This document shows positions 54,262 to 63,923 of a stretch of 64,000 nucleotides of DNA, one piece after another. Source of the DNA: Pseudomonadota bacterium (GTDB lineage: Bacteria > Pseudomonadota > Alphaproteobacteria > Micropepsales > Micropepsaceae). Every line of letters begins with the position of its first letter. Positions within the stretch are counted from its first letter, which is position 1. The stretch covers positions 1 to 64,000 of the forward strand of contig JAJZDZ010000001.1 of NCBI GenBank assembly GCA_021851325.1, read 5' to 3'. The translations under genes and the position numbers were made by a program. Under the pieces are notes generated by a model. The model saw only the letters and a list, made by a program, of their open reading frames with translations, ran no database searches and was not told the origin of the DNA.

Positions 54262-55449
54262 ATGTCGTCCGACACCGAGGTTCGACGCGTGCCGACCATT
54301 GAGATGGCCGCAGCATGCGGCATCGCAGTGGCCAACATCTATTACAACCAGCCATTGCTTGGCCTCATCGCCGCACACTTTGCGCACTCCCCAATCGCAG
54401 CGTCGATACCTACCGCGACCCAGCTTGGCTATGCGCTGGGGCTATTTCTGCTGGTACCGCTCGGTGATCTTCTGGAACGCCGGCGACTGATCGTCACTCA
54501 GTTCCTGGTGCTGGCGTTGACGCTGATCGCGGCCGCCGCCGCACCATCCGCGCTGGCCCTCGCTCTCGCCTCTCTTTTTGTTGGTCTGGCGTCCGCTGTG
54601 GCGCAGCAGATTGTTCCCTTCGCCGCCACTCTCGCCCCACAGGCCCGCCGCGGCGCGGTGATCGGTACAGTGATGAGCGGTCTTCTGGCTGGCATCTTGC
54701 TCAGCCGAACCCTGTCCGGTTTCGTCGGTGCCGTTGCGGGCTGGCGGGCAGCATTCTGGATCGGCGTTCCACTTGCGATTTCTGCCGCCGCACTCATGCG
54801 CTGGCGGCTGCCACCAAGCCCGCCGACCGTTCAACTGCCTTATCGCTATGCCTTGGTATCACTGCTTAAACTGTGGCGAACCCAGCCGGTGCTGCGCGAG
54901 GCAACCTATATCCAGGCCGGGCTCTTCGGTTCGTTTTCGGTGTTCTGGACGGTGCTGGCGCTGCGCCTGCAGGACCCTGTCTTCGGGCTTGGCCCCGCCG
55001 CGGCAGGCCTCTTTGGCCTGGTCGGTGTCGCAGGCATCATGGCGGCTCCGCTTGCTGGCCGGATCGCTGACCGCAGGGGCGCACGCGCCGTCGCCACCAT
55101 GGGATGCACGCTTGCGCTCATCAGCTGGATGTTCTTTGGACTGGTCGCATCCTTGCTGGCCATGATCGTGGGCATTTTTCTCTTCGACGCAGGCGTCCAG
55201 GCCACAATCGTTGCCAATCAGCACCGCATCTATGCTCTGGACCCGCAGGCCCGCAATCGCCTGAACACCGTATTTATGACCGGAATGTTCCTTGGCGGTG
55301 CCATCGGCTCTGCCGGTGCCGCGACCATTTACCTGCACTTTGGCTGGACTATTCTATGCGTGTTTGGCGGCGCGCTCGCAATGCTCGCCGGGCTGCCCCT
55401 TTACCAGCACCGCCGGCAGTCTAGGCCTGGCTCTGGTTCACCGGCGTAA
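54262..55449 (+). CDS. MFS transporter (YnfM/AraJ-like)
   Basis: Twelve-helix secondary transporter of 395 residues. ANIYYNQPLLGLIAAHF is the typical opening of this subgroup; the loop between TM2 and TM3 has GDLLERRRLI (MFS motif A, D-x2-x-R-R) and the second half repeats it at GRIADRRGARAV. ANQHRIYALDPQARNRLNTVFMTGMFLGG is the conserved late loop. A proton-coupled drug or metabolite exporter is most likely; the substrate is unknown. The final 29 bp overlap the 3' end of sufA on the other strand. Confidence 0.88.
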   Translation: MSSDTEVRRVPTIEMAAACGIAVANIYYNQPLLGLIAAHFAHSPIAASIPTATQLGYALGLFLLVPLGDLLERRRLIVTQFLVLALTLIAAAAAPSALALALASLFVGLASAVAQQIVPFAATLAPQARRGAVIGTVMSGLLAGILLSRTLSGFVGAVAGWRAAFWIGVPLAISAAALMRWRLPPSPPTVQLPYRYALVSLLKLWRTQPVLREATYIQAGLFGSFSVFWTVLALRLQDPVFGLGPAAAGLFGLVGVAGIMAAPLAGRIADRRGARAVATMGCTLALISWMFFGLVASLLAMIVGIFLFDAGVQATIVANQHRIYALDPQARNRLNTVFMTGMFLGGAIGSAGAATIYLHFGWTILCVFGGALAMLAGLPLYQHRRQSRPGSGSPA

Positions 55450-55816
55450 TGGCAACACTTTCGCCGCAACCACAGGCGCTGGTCTGATTGGGATTATTGA
55501 AGACAAACCTTGCGCCAAATTTTTCCTGAACAAAATCCATTTCGGTACCCAGCAGGAACAGCACCGCTTTGGCATCGATGAAAATCTTCACGCCATTATC
55601 CTCCACCACTTCATCATAGGCGGCGGGGGCCTCGGCATAGTCCATGGTATAGCTCATGCCGGCACAGCCACCGTTGGTGACACCGACCCTAACGCCCTGA
55701 AAGCGGCCGTCCGCCTCTGCAATGATTTCCCGAATGCGCGCTGCGGCAGCTTCAGTCAGGCGTACGGCCTTGGGGCGAGCACGCCGAGAACGGGTGGGGG
55801 CACTTACGTCGCTCAT
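55421..55816 (-). CDS. sufA: A-type iron-sulfur carrier SufA
   Basis: A 131-residue HesB/IscA-family carrier that passes clusters from SufBCD to target proteins. The three conserved cysteines are present: Cys51 in TNGGCAGMSYT and Cys115/Cys117 in SACGCGES. An N-terminal 18-residue basic extension precedes the core. GAGGG lies 8 nt before the ATG at 55816; the gene follows sufT by 10 bp. Last gene of the suf operon; it converges on the MFS gene with overlapping ends. Confidence 0.95.
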   Translation of the reverse strand: MSDVSAPTRSRRARPKAVRLTEAAAARIREIIAEADGRFQGVRVGVTNGGCAGMSYTMDYAEAPAAYDEVVEDNGVKIFIDAKAVLFLLGTEMDFVQEKFGARFVFNNPNQTSACGCGESVAITPVNQSQA

Positions 55817-55826
55817 CGTTCTACCC

Positions 55827-56192
55827 TCAGAACATGTTGAGTTCGAGCCTTGCGGCCTCACTCATACGATCCGGCGTCCACGGTGGATCAAACACCATGT
55901 TGACTTTTATCTTGCCGATGCCCTCGACGGTTTCGAGCGCATTTTCAACCATCACCGGCATTTCTCCCGCCACCGGACAGCCCGGTGCCGTTAGGGTCAT
56001 ATCGACTTCAACATCCCGCTCGTCCGAAACATCAACCTTGTAGATGAGGCCAAGTTCATAAATGTCGACGGGAATTTCCGGATCGTACACCGTCTTCAGT
56101 GCCGCTATGAGCTTGGCGGTGAAATCCTCCAGATCCGTACTGGAAATCCGGGGAGTTTCATTCTGCTCGACCTGTTCACCGGGACTGCTCAT
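55827..56192 (-). CDS. sufT: SufT-type MIP18/DUF59 iron-sulfur assembly protein
   Basis: A 121-residue DUF59 protein. LIAALKTVYDPEIPVDIYELGLIYKVDV and MTLTAPGCPVAGEMPVMVENAL, with the invariant Cys in PGCP, are the hallmarks of SUF-linked members (Saci/YitW group). It is thought to help cluster maturation or transfer to targets. Its start overlaps the sufU-like stop by 4 nt (ATGA), and sufA follows after 10 bp. Confidence 0.9.
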   Translation of the reverse strand: MSSPGEQVEQNETPRISSTDLEDFTAKLIAALKTVYDPEIPVDIYELGLIYKVDVSDERDVEVDMTLTAPGCPVAGEMPVMVENALETVEGIGKIKVNMVFDPPWTPDRMSEAARLELNMF

Positions 56193-56647
56193 TCGGATTT
56201 TACGGCCGCGCCGCCCTCCAGAGCTGAATTCATGGTATGCCACGCCAAAGTCGCGCACTTGACCCGCATCGGAAACGCCGACACCCCTGCCATCACATCA
56301 AGCTGCTCGCGGTCTTCAGGCTGGAGTGTCTGCCCGACCTCCTCGCCCTTGACCAGGTGCAAAAATCCACCCATCAGCTGCTTGGCCTCTTCCAGACTGC
56401 GGCCGAGCACAATATCGGTCATCAGCGACGCTGATGCCTGACTGATGGCACACCCCTTGCCTTCAAAGCGGATATCTTCAATCGCGCCTGTGGGCGCAAG
56501 CTTGAGGTAGATCTTGACCCGATCACCACAGAGCGGATTATGCCCCTCGGCGACATGGGTTGCGTCCGCGATCGACCCGAAATGACGCGGATGACGCGAG
56601 TGATCGAGGATCACCTCCTGATAGAGTTCGCGCAGCGTGTCTTCCAT
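56189..56647 (-). CDS. sufU: SufU/NifU-like iron-sulfur scaffold protein
   Basis: A 152-residue NifU N-terminal-like protein. The metal/cluster cysteines are Cys40 (NPLCGD, with Asp42), Cys66 (GKGCAIS) and Cys131 (RVKCATLAW); the 20-residue insertion between the second and third cysteines matches SufU rather than IscU. SufU accepts sulfur from SufS through zinc. The start lies 4 bp after the sufS stop, and its end overlaps the sufT start, so translation is coupled. Confidence 0.92.
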   Translation of the reverse strand: MEDTLRELYQEVILDHSRHPRHFGSIADATHVAEGHNPLCGDRVKIYLKLAPTGAIEDIRFEGKGCAISQASASLMTDIVLGRSLEEAKQLMGGFLHLVKGEEVGQTLQPEDREQLDVMAGVSAFPMRVKCATLAWHTMNSALEGGAAVKSE

Positions 56648-56651
56648 CGCC

Positions 56652-57887
56652 CTACCCTAATACCTCTCGTGCCTTCGCCAGGGCTCCCACCAGAGCGTCG
56701 ACCTCGGCCATTGTGTTGTAAAACGCAAACGATGCCCGGGTTGTGGACACCGTACCAAAGCGATCCATCAGCACCTGGGCACAATGATGCCCTGCACGCA
56801 CTGCCACACCCTGACGGTCCAGAATGGTGGCGATGTCATGTGCATGCATTCCATCGCACTCAAAGCTCAGGATCGCTCCTTTCTGCGGAGCATCGCCAAT
56901 AACCCTCAGCCAGTTGAATTCCCGAACCGCTTCACGGGCCTGCTGATAGAGCGCCTGCTCGTGGGCATGCGCTGCCGCGCGGTCAAGGGCAGTCAGATAC
57001 TCAAGCGCCCGGGCAAGTCCCACCGCCTCAATGATCGGGGGAGTTCCGGCCTCAAAGCGTGCCGGAGGATCGGCATAAGTCACGCTGTCACGGGTGACTT
57101 CCCTGATCATCTCACCCCCACCTTGATAGGGACGCATGCGTTCAAGATGGGCGGATTTGGCGTACAGCGCACCGATGCCGGTGGGACCGTAGAGTTTGTG
57201 GCCCGTGATCACGTAAAAGTCGATATCCAGAGCCTGAACATCCACCGCCTCATGTACCGCTCCCTGACAGCCATCAGCCAACACCGACACGCCCTTGGCG
57301 TGGGCAAGAGCGACGATTTTTTCCAGCGGCGTAATCGTGCCAAGCACATTGGACATGTGGGTTATGGCGAGGAACCGAGTACGAGGCCCAATCGCAGCCT
57401 CCAGGGCGTTCAGATCAAGGCTGCCATCGTCGCCCACATCAACCCACTTCAGCACCGCCCCATGGCGCTCGCGCAACAGGTGCCAAGGCACGATGTTGGA
57501 ATGGTGTTCCATCACCGTCAGGACGATTTCGTCACCGGGCTTAAGAATTGGCGCCACAAAACTTGCAGCGACGAGGTTGATGGCCTCAGTCCCACCTTTG
57601 GTAAAGACAATTTCCGAGGTGTCCCTAGCATTGAGAAAAGCCTGAACCCGCGCCCGCGCCCCTTCATAGGCGTCGGTTGCCCGGGCCGAGAGAAAGTGGA
57701 CGCCGCGATGAACATTGGCAAATTCCTGACTCGCAAACGAGGTCATGCGTTCAAGCACAACCAATGGCTTCTGGGCAGATGCCGCATTATCCAGATAGAC
57801 CAGAGGCTTGCCGTAGACCTCGCGCCCGAGAATCGGAAAATCCGCGCGGACTCTGTCGACATCGAATTGGGTGTGACGTGCGTTCAT
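56652..57887 (-). CDS. sufS: Cysteine desulfurase SufS (type II)
   Basis: PLP enzyme of 411 residues that takes sulfur from cysteine. Lys231 (TGHKLYGPTG) binds PLP and Cys369 in RAGHHCAQ is the persulfide carrier in the rigid loop of group II enzymes. YLDNAASAQKP, FTKGGTEAINLVA and MEHHSNIVPW match SufS. Its start overlaps the sufD stop (ATGA), and the sufU-like gene follows closely, as expected for a SufS-SufU sulfur relay. Confidence 0.96.
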   Translation of the reverse strand: MNARHTQFDVDRVRADFPILGREVYGKPLVYLDNAASAQKPLVVLERMTSFASQEFANVHRGVHFLSARATDAYEGARARVQAFLNARDTSEIVFTKGGTEAINLVAASFVAPILKPGDEIVLTVMEHHSNIVPWHLLRERHGAVLKWVDVGDDGSLDLNALEAAIGPRTRFLAITHMSNVLGTITPLEKIVALAHAKGVSVLADGCQGAVHEAVDVQALDIDFYVITGHKLYGPTGIGALYAKSAHLERMRPYQGGGEMIREVTRDSVTYADPPARFEAGTPPIIEAVGLARALEYLTALDRAAAHAHEQALYQQAREAVREFNWLRVIGDAPQKGAILSFECDGMHAHDIATILDRQGVAVRAGHHCAQVLMDRFGTVSTTRASFAFYNTMAEVDALVGALAKAREVLG

Positions 57888-59113
57888 CCCGCAACTCCGA
57901 TATCTGCCAGGACGTCGTCAACCGCGCTTAACAGGCAGGATTTGACCGCTTCGCTGCCTATCGTCGCGATCACATCTTCAAGGAATGCCCGTAACAGCAG
58001 CGAACGGGCTTGCCGTTCGTCCAGACCGCGCGACCGCAAATAAAAGAGTGCATCAGCATCCAGATCGCCAATGGCCGCACCATGGGCGCATTGGACATCA
58101 TCGGCAAAGATGAGCAATTCCGGCTTCAGATCGGCCTCAGCACTTGGGTCCAGCAAAACCGCTTTTGCCGACTGGCGGCTGTCTGTGCCATCTGCACCTT
58201 TGGTCACCGTGATCCGGCCCTGATAGGCCGCACGCGCCTTGGCGCCAAGGACCTGCTTGAACACCTGCGCGCTCGCCGTGCGTTCGGCCCGATGGCTTAA
58301 TCTTGTGGTGACATCGGAATGCCGCCCACGTGCGAGAACCTGCAATCCGCGCATCTCCGTCTGGGTTGCCACGCCATCGAGGCTGAGATGCATTTCCAGT
58401 CGCGACAACCTGGCGCCCAAATCGGCAAAATGTGCCTGATAGCGCGAGCCCTCCGCCTGGCTGAGACCAAGGGTCTGTACCAGAGCGGCATCATCAGCAC
58501 CCTGGGCGAGCCGCACATGGCGCAGGGTGGCTCCCTTTTCCAGAAAAATTTCGAAACCGATGTTGGCAAGCCGACTGTGATGGGCGTGGTGCTCCAGAAG
58601 CGTCAGCTCGGCTCCTTCCTCCACCACGAGCAACACCCGGGCATGGTGGCTGTTATACGAACGGAAAAAGAGCCCGATCGGCTCTTCGGCGACGATGCCT
58701 GACGGCACCCTCAAAGCCACGCCTCCTGCCATCAGGGCAAGGGCGGCCCCGGAAAGCCCGTCATGCAACAGGGTTCCGAGCAAACGTTCAACCCAGCGCG
58801 GCGGCGGCGTACTGCTGCTCAGATCCACAAGTTCGATACCCGCCGGCAGCTGGACAGTGGAGGCTGCAAGTCCGCCATCGATCAACTCAAGGCTTGGGCA
58901 CCCCAGGACGACAAAGGGATTGCCAATCTGCGGACCCGCTGCAGCGCCCCTGGCCGCGCTCAACGCCTCGCGCAGGTCACTGTATTTCCAGTCCTCGAAG
59001 CGCCGATGCGGAAAACCTTGATGACGCAGCTGTTCAAGCGCTCCTGCGCCGCGCATGGCGATCCAGGAAGCTGGTGGCCTGCCAGTGTGAAGCAGATCCT
59101 CCGCCGTGCTCAT
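57884..59113 (-). CDS. sufD: Fe-S assembly scaffold subunit SufD
   Basis: A 409-residue protein with a right-handed beta-helix core; ALRVPSGIVAEEPIGLFFRSYNSHH, VEEGAELTLLEHH, LSLDGVATQTEMRGLQVL, HSDVTTRLSHRAERTASAQVFKQVLGAKARAAYQGRI and FADDVQCAHGAAIGDLD are SufD/SufB family motifs. SufD pairs with SufB on the SufC ATPase. Its overlaps with sufC and sufS (4 nt each) indicate tight coupling. The N-terminal part differs from SufB, as usual. Confidence 0.95.
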   Translation of the reverse strand: MSTAEDLLHTGRPPASWIAMRGAGALEQLRHQGFPHRRFEDWKYSDLREALSAARGAAAGPQIGNPFVVLGCPSLELIDGGLAASTVQLPAGIELVDLSSSTPPPRWVERLLGTLLHDGLSGAALALMAGGVALRVPSGIVAEEPIGLFFRSYNSHHARVLLVVEEGAELTLLEHHAHHSRLANIGFEIFLEKGATLRHVRLAQGADDAALVQTLGLSQAEGSRYQAHFADLGARLSRLEMHLSLDGVATQTEMRGLQVLARGRHSDVTTRLSHRAERTASAQVFKQVLGAKARAAYQGRITVTKGADGTDSRQSAKAVLLDPSAEADLKPELLIFADDVQCAHGAAIGDLDADALFYLRSRGLDERQARSLLLRAFLEDVIATIGSEAVKSCLLSAVDDVLADIGVAG

Positions 59114-59859
59114 GCCGCATCCTTCACGATATGGCCATAGCCCTTGGCTTCCAGTTCCAACGCCAGCTCTTTACCGCCCTCAGCTACAATCCGTCCGCGC
59201 GCAAGCACATGAACGCGATCCGGAACGATATAGGTCAAAAGACGCTGATAATGAGTAATTACCAGCATCGAGCGGCTGGGAGCCCGCAGATGATTGACGC
59301 CCTCCGCCACCAGCTTCAGCGCATCGATGTCAAGCCCGGAATCGGTTTCGTCCAGAATGGCCAGACTTGGCTCAAACAGCGCCATTTGCAGCACTTCGAG
59401 GCGCTTCTTCTCACCTCCGGAAAAGCCCACATTGAGCGCACGCCGCAGCATATCCTCGGAAATGTTGAGGCTGCGAGCCTTATCGCGCACCAGGCGCAGG
59501 ACGGCCATAGCGTCGAGTTCGCTTTCAGAGCGGGCACGGCGCTGCGCATTCAATGCTGCTTTGAGAAAGTTGACCGTCGTCACGCCGGGAATTTCGACCG
59601 GGTATTGCAGGGCAAGGAAAACACCACGAGCAGCTCTGGCTTCGGGTGGCATCGCCGTCAGATCTTCGCCTTTGTAGATGATTGATCCGGACGTAATGTC
59701 ATAGCCGTCGCGGCCGGCGAGAACATAGGACAGCGTTGACTTTCCGGACCCATTGGGACCCATGATGGCGTGCACTTCACCTTCGCCAACGTGAAGCGAC
59801 AGCCCCTTGAGGATTTCTTTGCCCTCGACGGCGACATGTAGATCTTTGATATCCAACAT
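59110..59859 (-). CDS. sufC: Fe-S assembly ATPase SufC
   Basis: ABC-type ATPase of 249 residues that powers the SufBCD scaffold. Walker A IMGPNGSGKSTLSYVLAG, the Q-loop FLALQYPVEIPGVT, the signature FSGGEKKRLEVLQMAL and Walker B AILDETDSGLDIDALK are present; unlike transporter ATPases it has the SufC-specific extra acidic contact region. The start codon shares one base with the sufB stop (TAATG), and its end overlaps sufD. Confidence 0.96.
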   Translation of the reverse strand: MLDIKDLHVAVEGKEILKGLSLHVGEGEVHAIMGPNGSGKSTLSYVLAGRDGYDITSGSIIYKGEDLTAMPPEARAARGVFLALQYPVEIPGVTTVNFLKAALNAQRRARSESELDAMAVLRLVRDKARSLNISEDMLRRALNVGFSGGEKKRLEVLQMALFEPSLAILDETDSGLDIDALKLVAEGVNHLRAPSRSMLVITHYQRLLTYIVPDRVHVLARGRIVAEGGKELALELEAKGYGHIVKDAA

Positions 59860-61313
59860 TATCCTACACTACCTTCCAGACTGATGCCGACCAGCTTCTG
59901 CGCCTCGACGGCAAATTCCATCGGCAACTGCTGCAGAACTTCCCGGCAGAAGCCATTGACAATCAGGGCAACAGCTTCCTCCGGAGGAATGCCGCGACTG
60001 GTACAATAAAAGAGCTGTTCTTCCGCAATCTTTGACGTAGTCGCCTCGTGCTCGATGCGTGCCGTACGGTTGCGGCTTTCAATATAGGGCACAGTATGTG
60101 CCCCACATTCCTTGCCGATCAGCAACGAGTCGCATTGGGTAAAATTGCGGGCCCGATCAGCTCTTGGATGCACCGCAACCAGGCCGCGATAGGTATTCTG
60201 CGCCTTGCCCGCTGAAATGCCCTTTGAGATGATCCGTGAACGGGTATTGCGCCCCAGATGGATCATCTTGGTTCCGGTATCTGCCTGCTGGAAGTGGTTG
60301 GCGATCGCAATCGAATAGAACTCGCCTACGGAATTGTCCCCCCGCAAGATGCAGGAGGGATATTTCCAGGTGATCGCCGACCCGGTTTCAACCTGTGTCC
60401 AGGAAATCTTTGAGTCATTGCCCCGACAGTCCCCACGCTTGGTAACAAAATTATAGATTCCCCCAAGGCCGTTTTCGTCTCCCGGATACCAGTTCTGAAC
60501 CGTCGAGTACTTGATCTCTGCGCCTTCCAGCGCCACCAGTTCGACAACTGCAGCATGCAACTGGTTTTCATCACGCTTCGGTGCGGTACAACCTTCGAGA
60601 TAGCTCACATAGGAGCCCTCATCGGCAATGATCAAAGTGCGTTCAAACTGTCCGGTTTCGCTCGCGTTGATGCGAAAGTAGGTAGAGAGCTCCATCGGGC
60701 AGCGGACACCCTTGGGTACATAGACAAAGCTACCGTCGGAAAAAACCGCCGAGTTCAGCGTGGCAAAGAAATTGTCCGTCACCGGCACCACGCTTCCCAG
60801 ATATTTGCGCACCAGATCCGGATGCTCGCGAATGGCTTCCGAAATCGGGCAGAAAATCACTCCAGCCTTGTTCAGCGTTTCCTTGAATGTAGTTGCCACG
60901 GATACAGAATCAAAGACCGCGTCGACCGCAACACCGGCCAGAAGCTTCTGTTCTGAGAGCGGAATGCCGAGCTTGTTGTAGGTCTCAAGCAATTTGGGGT
61001 CGACATCCTCCAGACTCTGCGGCTTGTCGTTAGATGATTTAGGCGCTGCATAGTAATAGGCGTTTTCGTAATCGATCTTGGGATATTTCACCCTAGCCCA
61101 CTCCGGTTCCTGCATCTGTCGCCACCGGCGATAGGCTGAAAGCCGCCACTCGAGCATCCATTCGGGCTCGCCCTTCTTGCCCGAAATAAACGCCACGGTT
61201 TCCTCGCTCAGACCGCGAGGTGCCCGTTCCATTTCAATGTCGGTGACAAAGCCATATTTGTACTTCTCACCGAGAGCCTCAACTTGTGTGCGGGTCTGTT
61301 CAATCGCGGACAT
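59859..61313 (-). CDS. sufB: Fe-S cluster assembly scaffold SufB
   Basis: A 484-residue scaffold on which SUF clusters are made. [25 protein letters not shown]-type stretch [81 protein letters not shown] and CDSLLIG form the conserved core, including Cys in SCIL and CDSL used for clusters. GAGGT lies 5 nt before the ATG at 61313; the frame is open 25 codons further but without a ribosome-binding site. The desulfurase gene lies 7 bp upstream. Confidence 0.96.
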   Translation of the reverse strand: MSAIEQTRTQVEALGEKYKYGFVTDIEMERAPRGLSEETVAFISGKKGEPEWMLEWRLSAYRRWRQMQEPEWARVKYPKIDYENAYYYAAPKSSNDKPQSLEDVDPKLLETYNKLGIPLSEQKLLAGVAVDAVFDSVSVATTFKETLNKAGVIFCPISEAIREHPDLVRKYLGSVVPVTDNFFATLNSAVFSDGSFVYVPKGVRCPMELSTYFRINASETGQFERTLIIADEGSYVSYLEGCTAPKRDENQLHAAVVELVALEGAEIKYSTVQNWYPGDENGLGGIYNFVTKRGDCRGNDSKISWTQVETGSAITWKYPSCILRGDNSVGEFYSIAIANHFQQADTGTKMIHLGRNTRSRIISKGISAGKAQNTYRGLVAVHPRADRARNFTQCDSLLIGKECGAHTVPYIESRNRTARIEHEATTSKIAEEQLFYCTSRGIPPEEAVALIVNGFCREVLQQLPMEFAVEAQKLVGISLEGSVG

Positions 61314-61320
61314 GATTACC

Positions 61321-62460
61321 TCAGGCTGCCACGCGCCCACCGGCGCGCTGGCGCAATCTGTAAAGTGACTGGATGGCTGCAGCCCCATCGGTCAGGTGAT
61401 TGGACCAGCCAAAACTGACCCGCAGGGCCCCATCCACCAGATGCGGTGCAACGTTCATGGCCCTTAAAACGTGAGACTGACCAACTTTTCCCGAGGAACA
61501 TGCGGCTCCGGAACTGATCGCGATGCCATCGAGATCGAGCGCCATCAAAGCGGTTTGCGCAGAAATGCCAGGCAGGGCAAAATTCGATGTGCCGCCGAGG
61601 CGAGGTGCGCGCTCGGAAAATATCACGACATCGGCGAAGACTTCTTTCAGATCGCGTTCAAACTGATCGCGCAGATCCTTAAGCCTCCTGCCTTCTGAGG
61701 CTGCGTCCACGGCCATCGCTGCCCCAAAGCCCGCGATCGCGGCCACGTTCTCGCTTCCCGCTCGCCGCCCCTTCTCCTGACCGCCACCCACCAACTGGGC
61801 AGCAAACGGCGCGCCCGGGCGCACGAGGAGAGCACCAATCCCCTGCGGCCCACCCAATTTGTGGGCACTGAGGGCGATATAGTCAGCTGCAACCTCAATT
61901 CGCCCTGCCCCCTGAACCGCATCGCAGACGAACAGGGCTCCTGCCGCACGGGTCAGTTCCTCAATCGGCGCAACCGGCTGAATAGCCCCGGTTTCATTAT
62001 TGGCTGCCATCACACAGACCAGGCTCTGCCCGCTGCCACGTGCTAGCCATTGCGCCAAAAAATCGAGATCAATCACGCCTTCGGTGCTGACCGGAAGGTG
62101 ATCGATCTGCAGGCCCGTTTCCCGCTCTCCCAATGCCCGTACCGCCGCAGCCATGCAGTCGTGCTCGATCGCCGAAACCAGCACCCGGGAAATTGGTCTG
62201 CCCTCTGCCTGGGCACCATAAAATGCCCCCCACAAAGCCAGACTGCAGCTTTCCGTTCCACCGCTGGTGAACACCACGGTGCCAGGATCGACGCCCATGC
62301 GCCGCGCCACCAGCGCACGGGCCTGTTCGATGATGGCGCGCGCGGTGCGGCCGGAGCGGTGCACGCTGGAGGCATTGCCGCCAGACCTGAGAGCCCGCAA
62401 CATCGCCGCGCGCGCTTCGCGGCGCGGTGGCGTGGTGGCATTGTGATCCAGGTAAATCAT
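61321..62460 (-). CDS. Cysteine desulfurase, NifS/IscS-like (type I)
   Basis: A second desulfurase of 379 residues. [40 protein letters not shown], the PLP-Lys in [12 protein letters not shown] (Lys201) and the loop Cys321 in [11 protein letters not shown] place it in the IscS/NifS group with the long flexible catalytic loop, distinct from SufS in this operon. The ATG at 62460 is selected by its start [11 protein letters not shown]. It may supply sulfur for other uses such as tRNA thiolation or for cluster assembly when SufS is limiting. It sits between iscR and sufB. Confidence 0.93.
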   Translation of the reverse strand: MIYLDHNATTPPRREARAAMLRALRSGGNASSVHRSGRTARAIIEQARALVARRMGVDPGTVVFTSGGTESCSLALWGAFYGAQAEGRPISRVLVSAIEHDCMAAAVRALGERETGLQIDHLPVSTEGVIDLDFLAQWLARGSGQSLVCVMAANNETGAIQPVAPIEELTRAAGALFVCDAVQGAGRIEVAADYIALSAHKLGGPQGIGALLVRPGAPFAAQLVGGGQEKGRRAGSENVAAIAGFGAAMAVDAASEGRRLKDLRDQFERDLKEVFADVVIFSERAPRLGGTSNFALPGISAQTALMALDLDGIAISSGAACSSGKVGQSHVLRAMNVAPHLVDGALRVSFGWSNHLTDGAAAIQSLYRLRQRAGGRVAA

Positions 62461-62467
62461 CCGCGTC

Positions 62468-62932
62468 TCATTCGGCGGCCACAGCCTGCAGGGCAGCCAG
62501 GGCGTGAGCCCGCCCCAGAACCCGGCGCTCCACCACATCGGCGAGCGAAACCGTGGCCAGAAATACATGGATATGCCGGCCGAGTTCCTCCCACAGGTCA
62601 TGGGTAACGCACCGTCCTGCCGAGCCGGTGCAGCCCTTGGCACTGCCTTCACGGCAGCGCGTCGCGGTTATAGGCTCGTCGACGGCAAGAATGATGTCAG
62701 CGATACGGATGTCCTCAGCGGACCGGCTGAGGCGGTAGCCGCCTCCAGGGCCGCGCACGCTCTTGACCAGCCCCCCCCGCCGCAGCTTGGCAAACAGCTG
62801 CTCCAGATAGGACAGTGAAATTTCCTGCCGTTTGGCGATCTCTGCCAGCGAGACCGGCCGGTTTGCCGCCTGCTGTGCCGCCAGATCGGCCATCGCCATA
62901 ACCGCATAGCGTCCCTTGGTGCTCAACCGCAT
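62468..62932 (-). CDS. iscR: Rrf2-family iron-sulfur regulator IscR-type
   Basis: A 154-residue regulator. A winged helix (STKGRYAVMAMADLAAQQ, SLAEIAKRQEISLSYLEQLFAKLRRGGLVKSVRGPGGGYRLSR) is followed by three cysteines, Cys93, Cys101 and Cys108 (TRCREGSAKGCTGSAGRCVTH), in the C-x7-C-x6-C spacing of the alphaproteobacterial form; these bind a 2Fe-2S cluster. It likely represses the suf operon when clusters are abundant. First gene of the operon, with 7 bp to the desulfurase. Confidence 0.95.
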   Translation of the reverse strand: MRLSTKGRYAVMAMADLAAQQAANRPVSLAEIAKRQEISLSYLEQLFAKLRRGGLVKSVRGPGGGYRLSRSAEDIRIADIILAVDEPITATRCREGSAKGCTGSAGRCVTHDLWEELGRHIHVFLATVSLADVVERRVLGRAHALAALQAVAAE

Positions 62933-63240
62933 ATCGACCCTCGTCTTTATCCTCTGCCGGCGAACTGCCCGTGTTTATGCTTGCTTTTTCAGGGCCGCTT
63001 CGGTGTAGAAACGGCTCCCCACCCGCTGTTGCGGCGCAGCGCCGCTCCGACGGAGGAAGGGGATATAGATATTCCGACTGTCATGGTCAAGAATTGAACG
63101 CGCCATATAGACCCTCATTCCCGGGACATGCTGCCTCACCCGGGGCTTTTTGCAACGGACCTGGGTCGCAAGGGGAAGGAAAGTCAGAGTGAAAACATCA
63201 GTTATTTGCCCCGCAGCCCTGACAAGCCGGAGAGCTCTTC
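62933..63240. other. Divergent intergenic region, suf operon and hydrolase
   Basis: About 308 bases holding the suf promoter (see next entry) and the promoter of the alpha/beta hydrolase gene on the plus strand. No coding frame I can support is present. The first part (62940-63060) is GC-rich leader sequence for iscR. Confidence 0.5.
63062..63090 (-). promoter_or_regulatory. Candidate suf operon promoter overlapping a possible IscR site
   Basis: On the minus strand TTGACC and TATATC are separated by exactly 17 nt. The -35 region is part of TTGACCATGACAGTCGGA, a partial inverted repeat around TTGAC and GTC that loosely resembles IscR-type boxes. It lies about 130 bp before iscR. The promoter spacing is good; the operator reading is tentative. 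Confidence 0.45.
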
Positions 63241-63894
63241 ATGCCTGACATCATTCTGCCCGGCCCCGCTGGGCGCATCGAAGCCCGCTATCAGCGTCAG
63301 AAGAGCCCCGGGGCTCCGATGGCCCTGGTGCTGCATCCCCATCCGCAGTTCGGCGGGACCATGAACAACCCCTTGGTCTATGATCTCTTTCACATGTTCC
63401 ACCGGCTGGGATGCACCGCCGTAAGGTTCAATTTCCGGGGTGTGGGGCGCAGCCAGGGCGCCTTTGATTCAGGCGCCGGAGAGCTATCTGACGCGGCCGC
63501 GGTATTGGATTGGATGAACACCCTTTACCCCAATCCGTCCTTTGTCTGGGTATGCGGCATTTCTTTCGGCGCCTGGATCGGCATGCAATTGCTGATGCGC
63601 CGACCCGAGATCACCGGCTTCGTCTCGATCGCGCCGCCTGCAAGCATGTATGACTTTGCCTTTCTTGCCCCCTGCCCGGCCTCCGGGCTGATTGTTCATG
63701 GCACCCGCGATCAGGTGGTGCCGGAAGCTGATGTGCAGAAGCTGGTCGACCGGCTGACGGCGCAAAAAGGTATCAAGATCACCTACGACAAGATCGAAGG
63801 CGCCAACCACTTTTTCGACAAGCATGAAGGCGAAGTGCTTGAGGCCGTCGAAGCCTATGTCTCAAGAACGATGGAGCACCCGAACGAGCGCTAG
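63241..63894 (+). CDS. Alpha/beta hydrolase (COG2945-like)
   Basis: A 217-residue alpha/beta hydrolase. LVLHPHPQFGGTMNNPLVYDLFH is the characteristic motif of the group, RFNFRGVGRSQG and CGISFGAWIGMQL (nucleophile Ser in G-x-S-x-G) follow, GLIVHGTRDQVVPEADVQ holds the catalytic Asp and EGANHFFDKHEGEVLEAV the His. A dienelactone-hydrolase-like fold without a lid. GGAG lies about 8 nt before the ATG. In alphaproteobacteria this gene is often divergent from the suf/isc regulator, as here, but the substrate is unknown. Confidence 0.88.
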   Translation: MPDIILPGPAGRIEARYQRQKSPGAPMALVLHPHPQFGGTMNNPLVYDLFHMFHRLGCTAVRFNFRGVGRSQGAFDSGAGELSDAAAVLDWMNTLYPNPSFVWVCGISFGAWIGMQLLMRRPEITGFVSIAPPASMYDFAFLAPCPASGLIVHGTRDQVVPEADVQKLVDRLTAQKGIKITYDKIEGANHFFDKHEGEVLEAVEAYVSRTMEHPNER

Positions 63895-63901
63895 GGTGTT
63901 T

Positions 63902-63923
63902 CCGAGGTCAGCCGCAACCTCGG
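63902..63923 (+). terminator. Hairpin after the alpha/beta hydrolase gene
   Basis: CCGAGGT, an 8-nt loop, ACCTCGG: a perfect 7-bp inverted repeat 8 nt past the stop. It has GTCT rather than a full U-tract after it. The remaining bases to the edge show no further gene. Confidence 0.4.
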
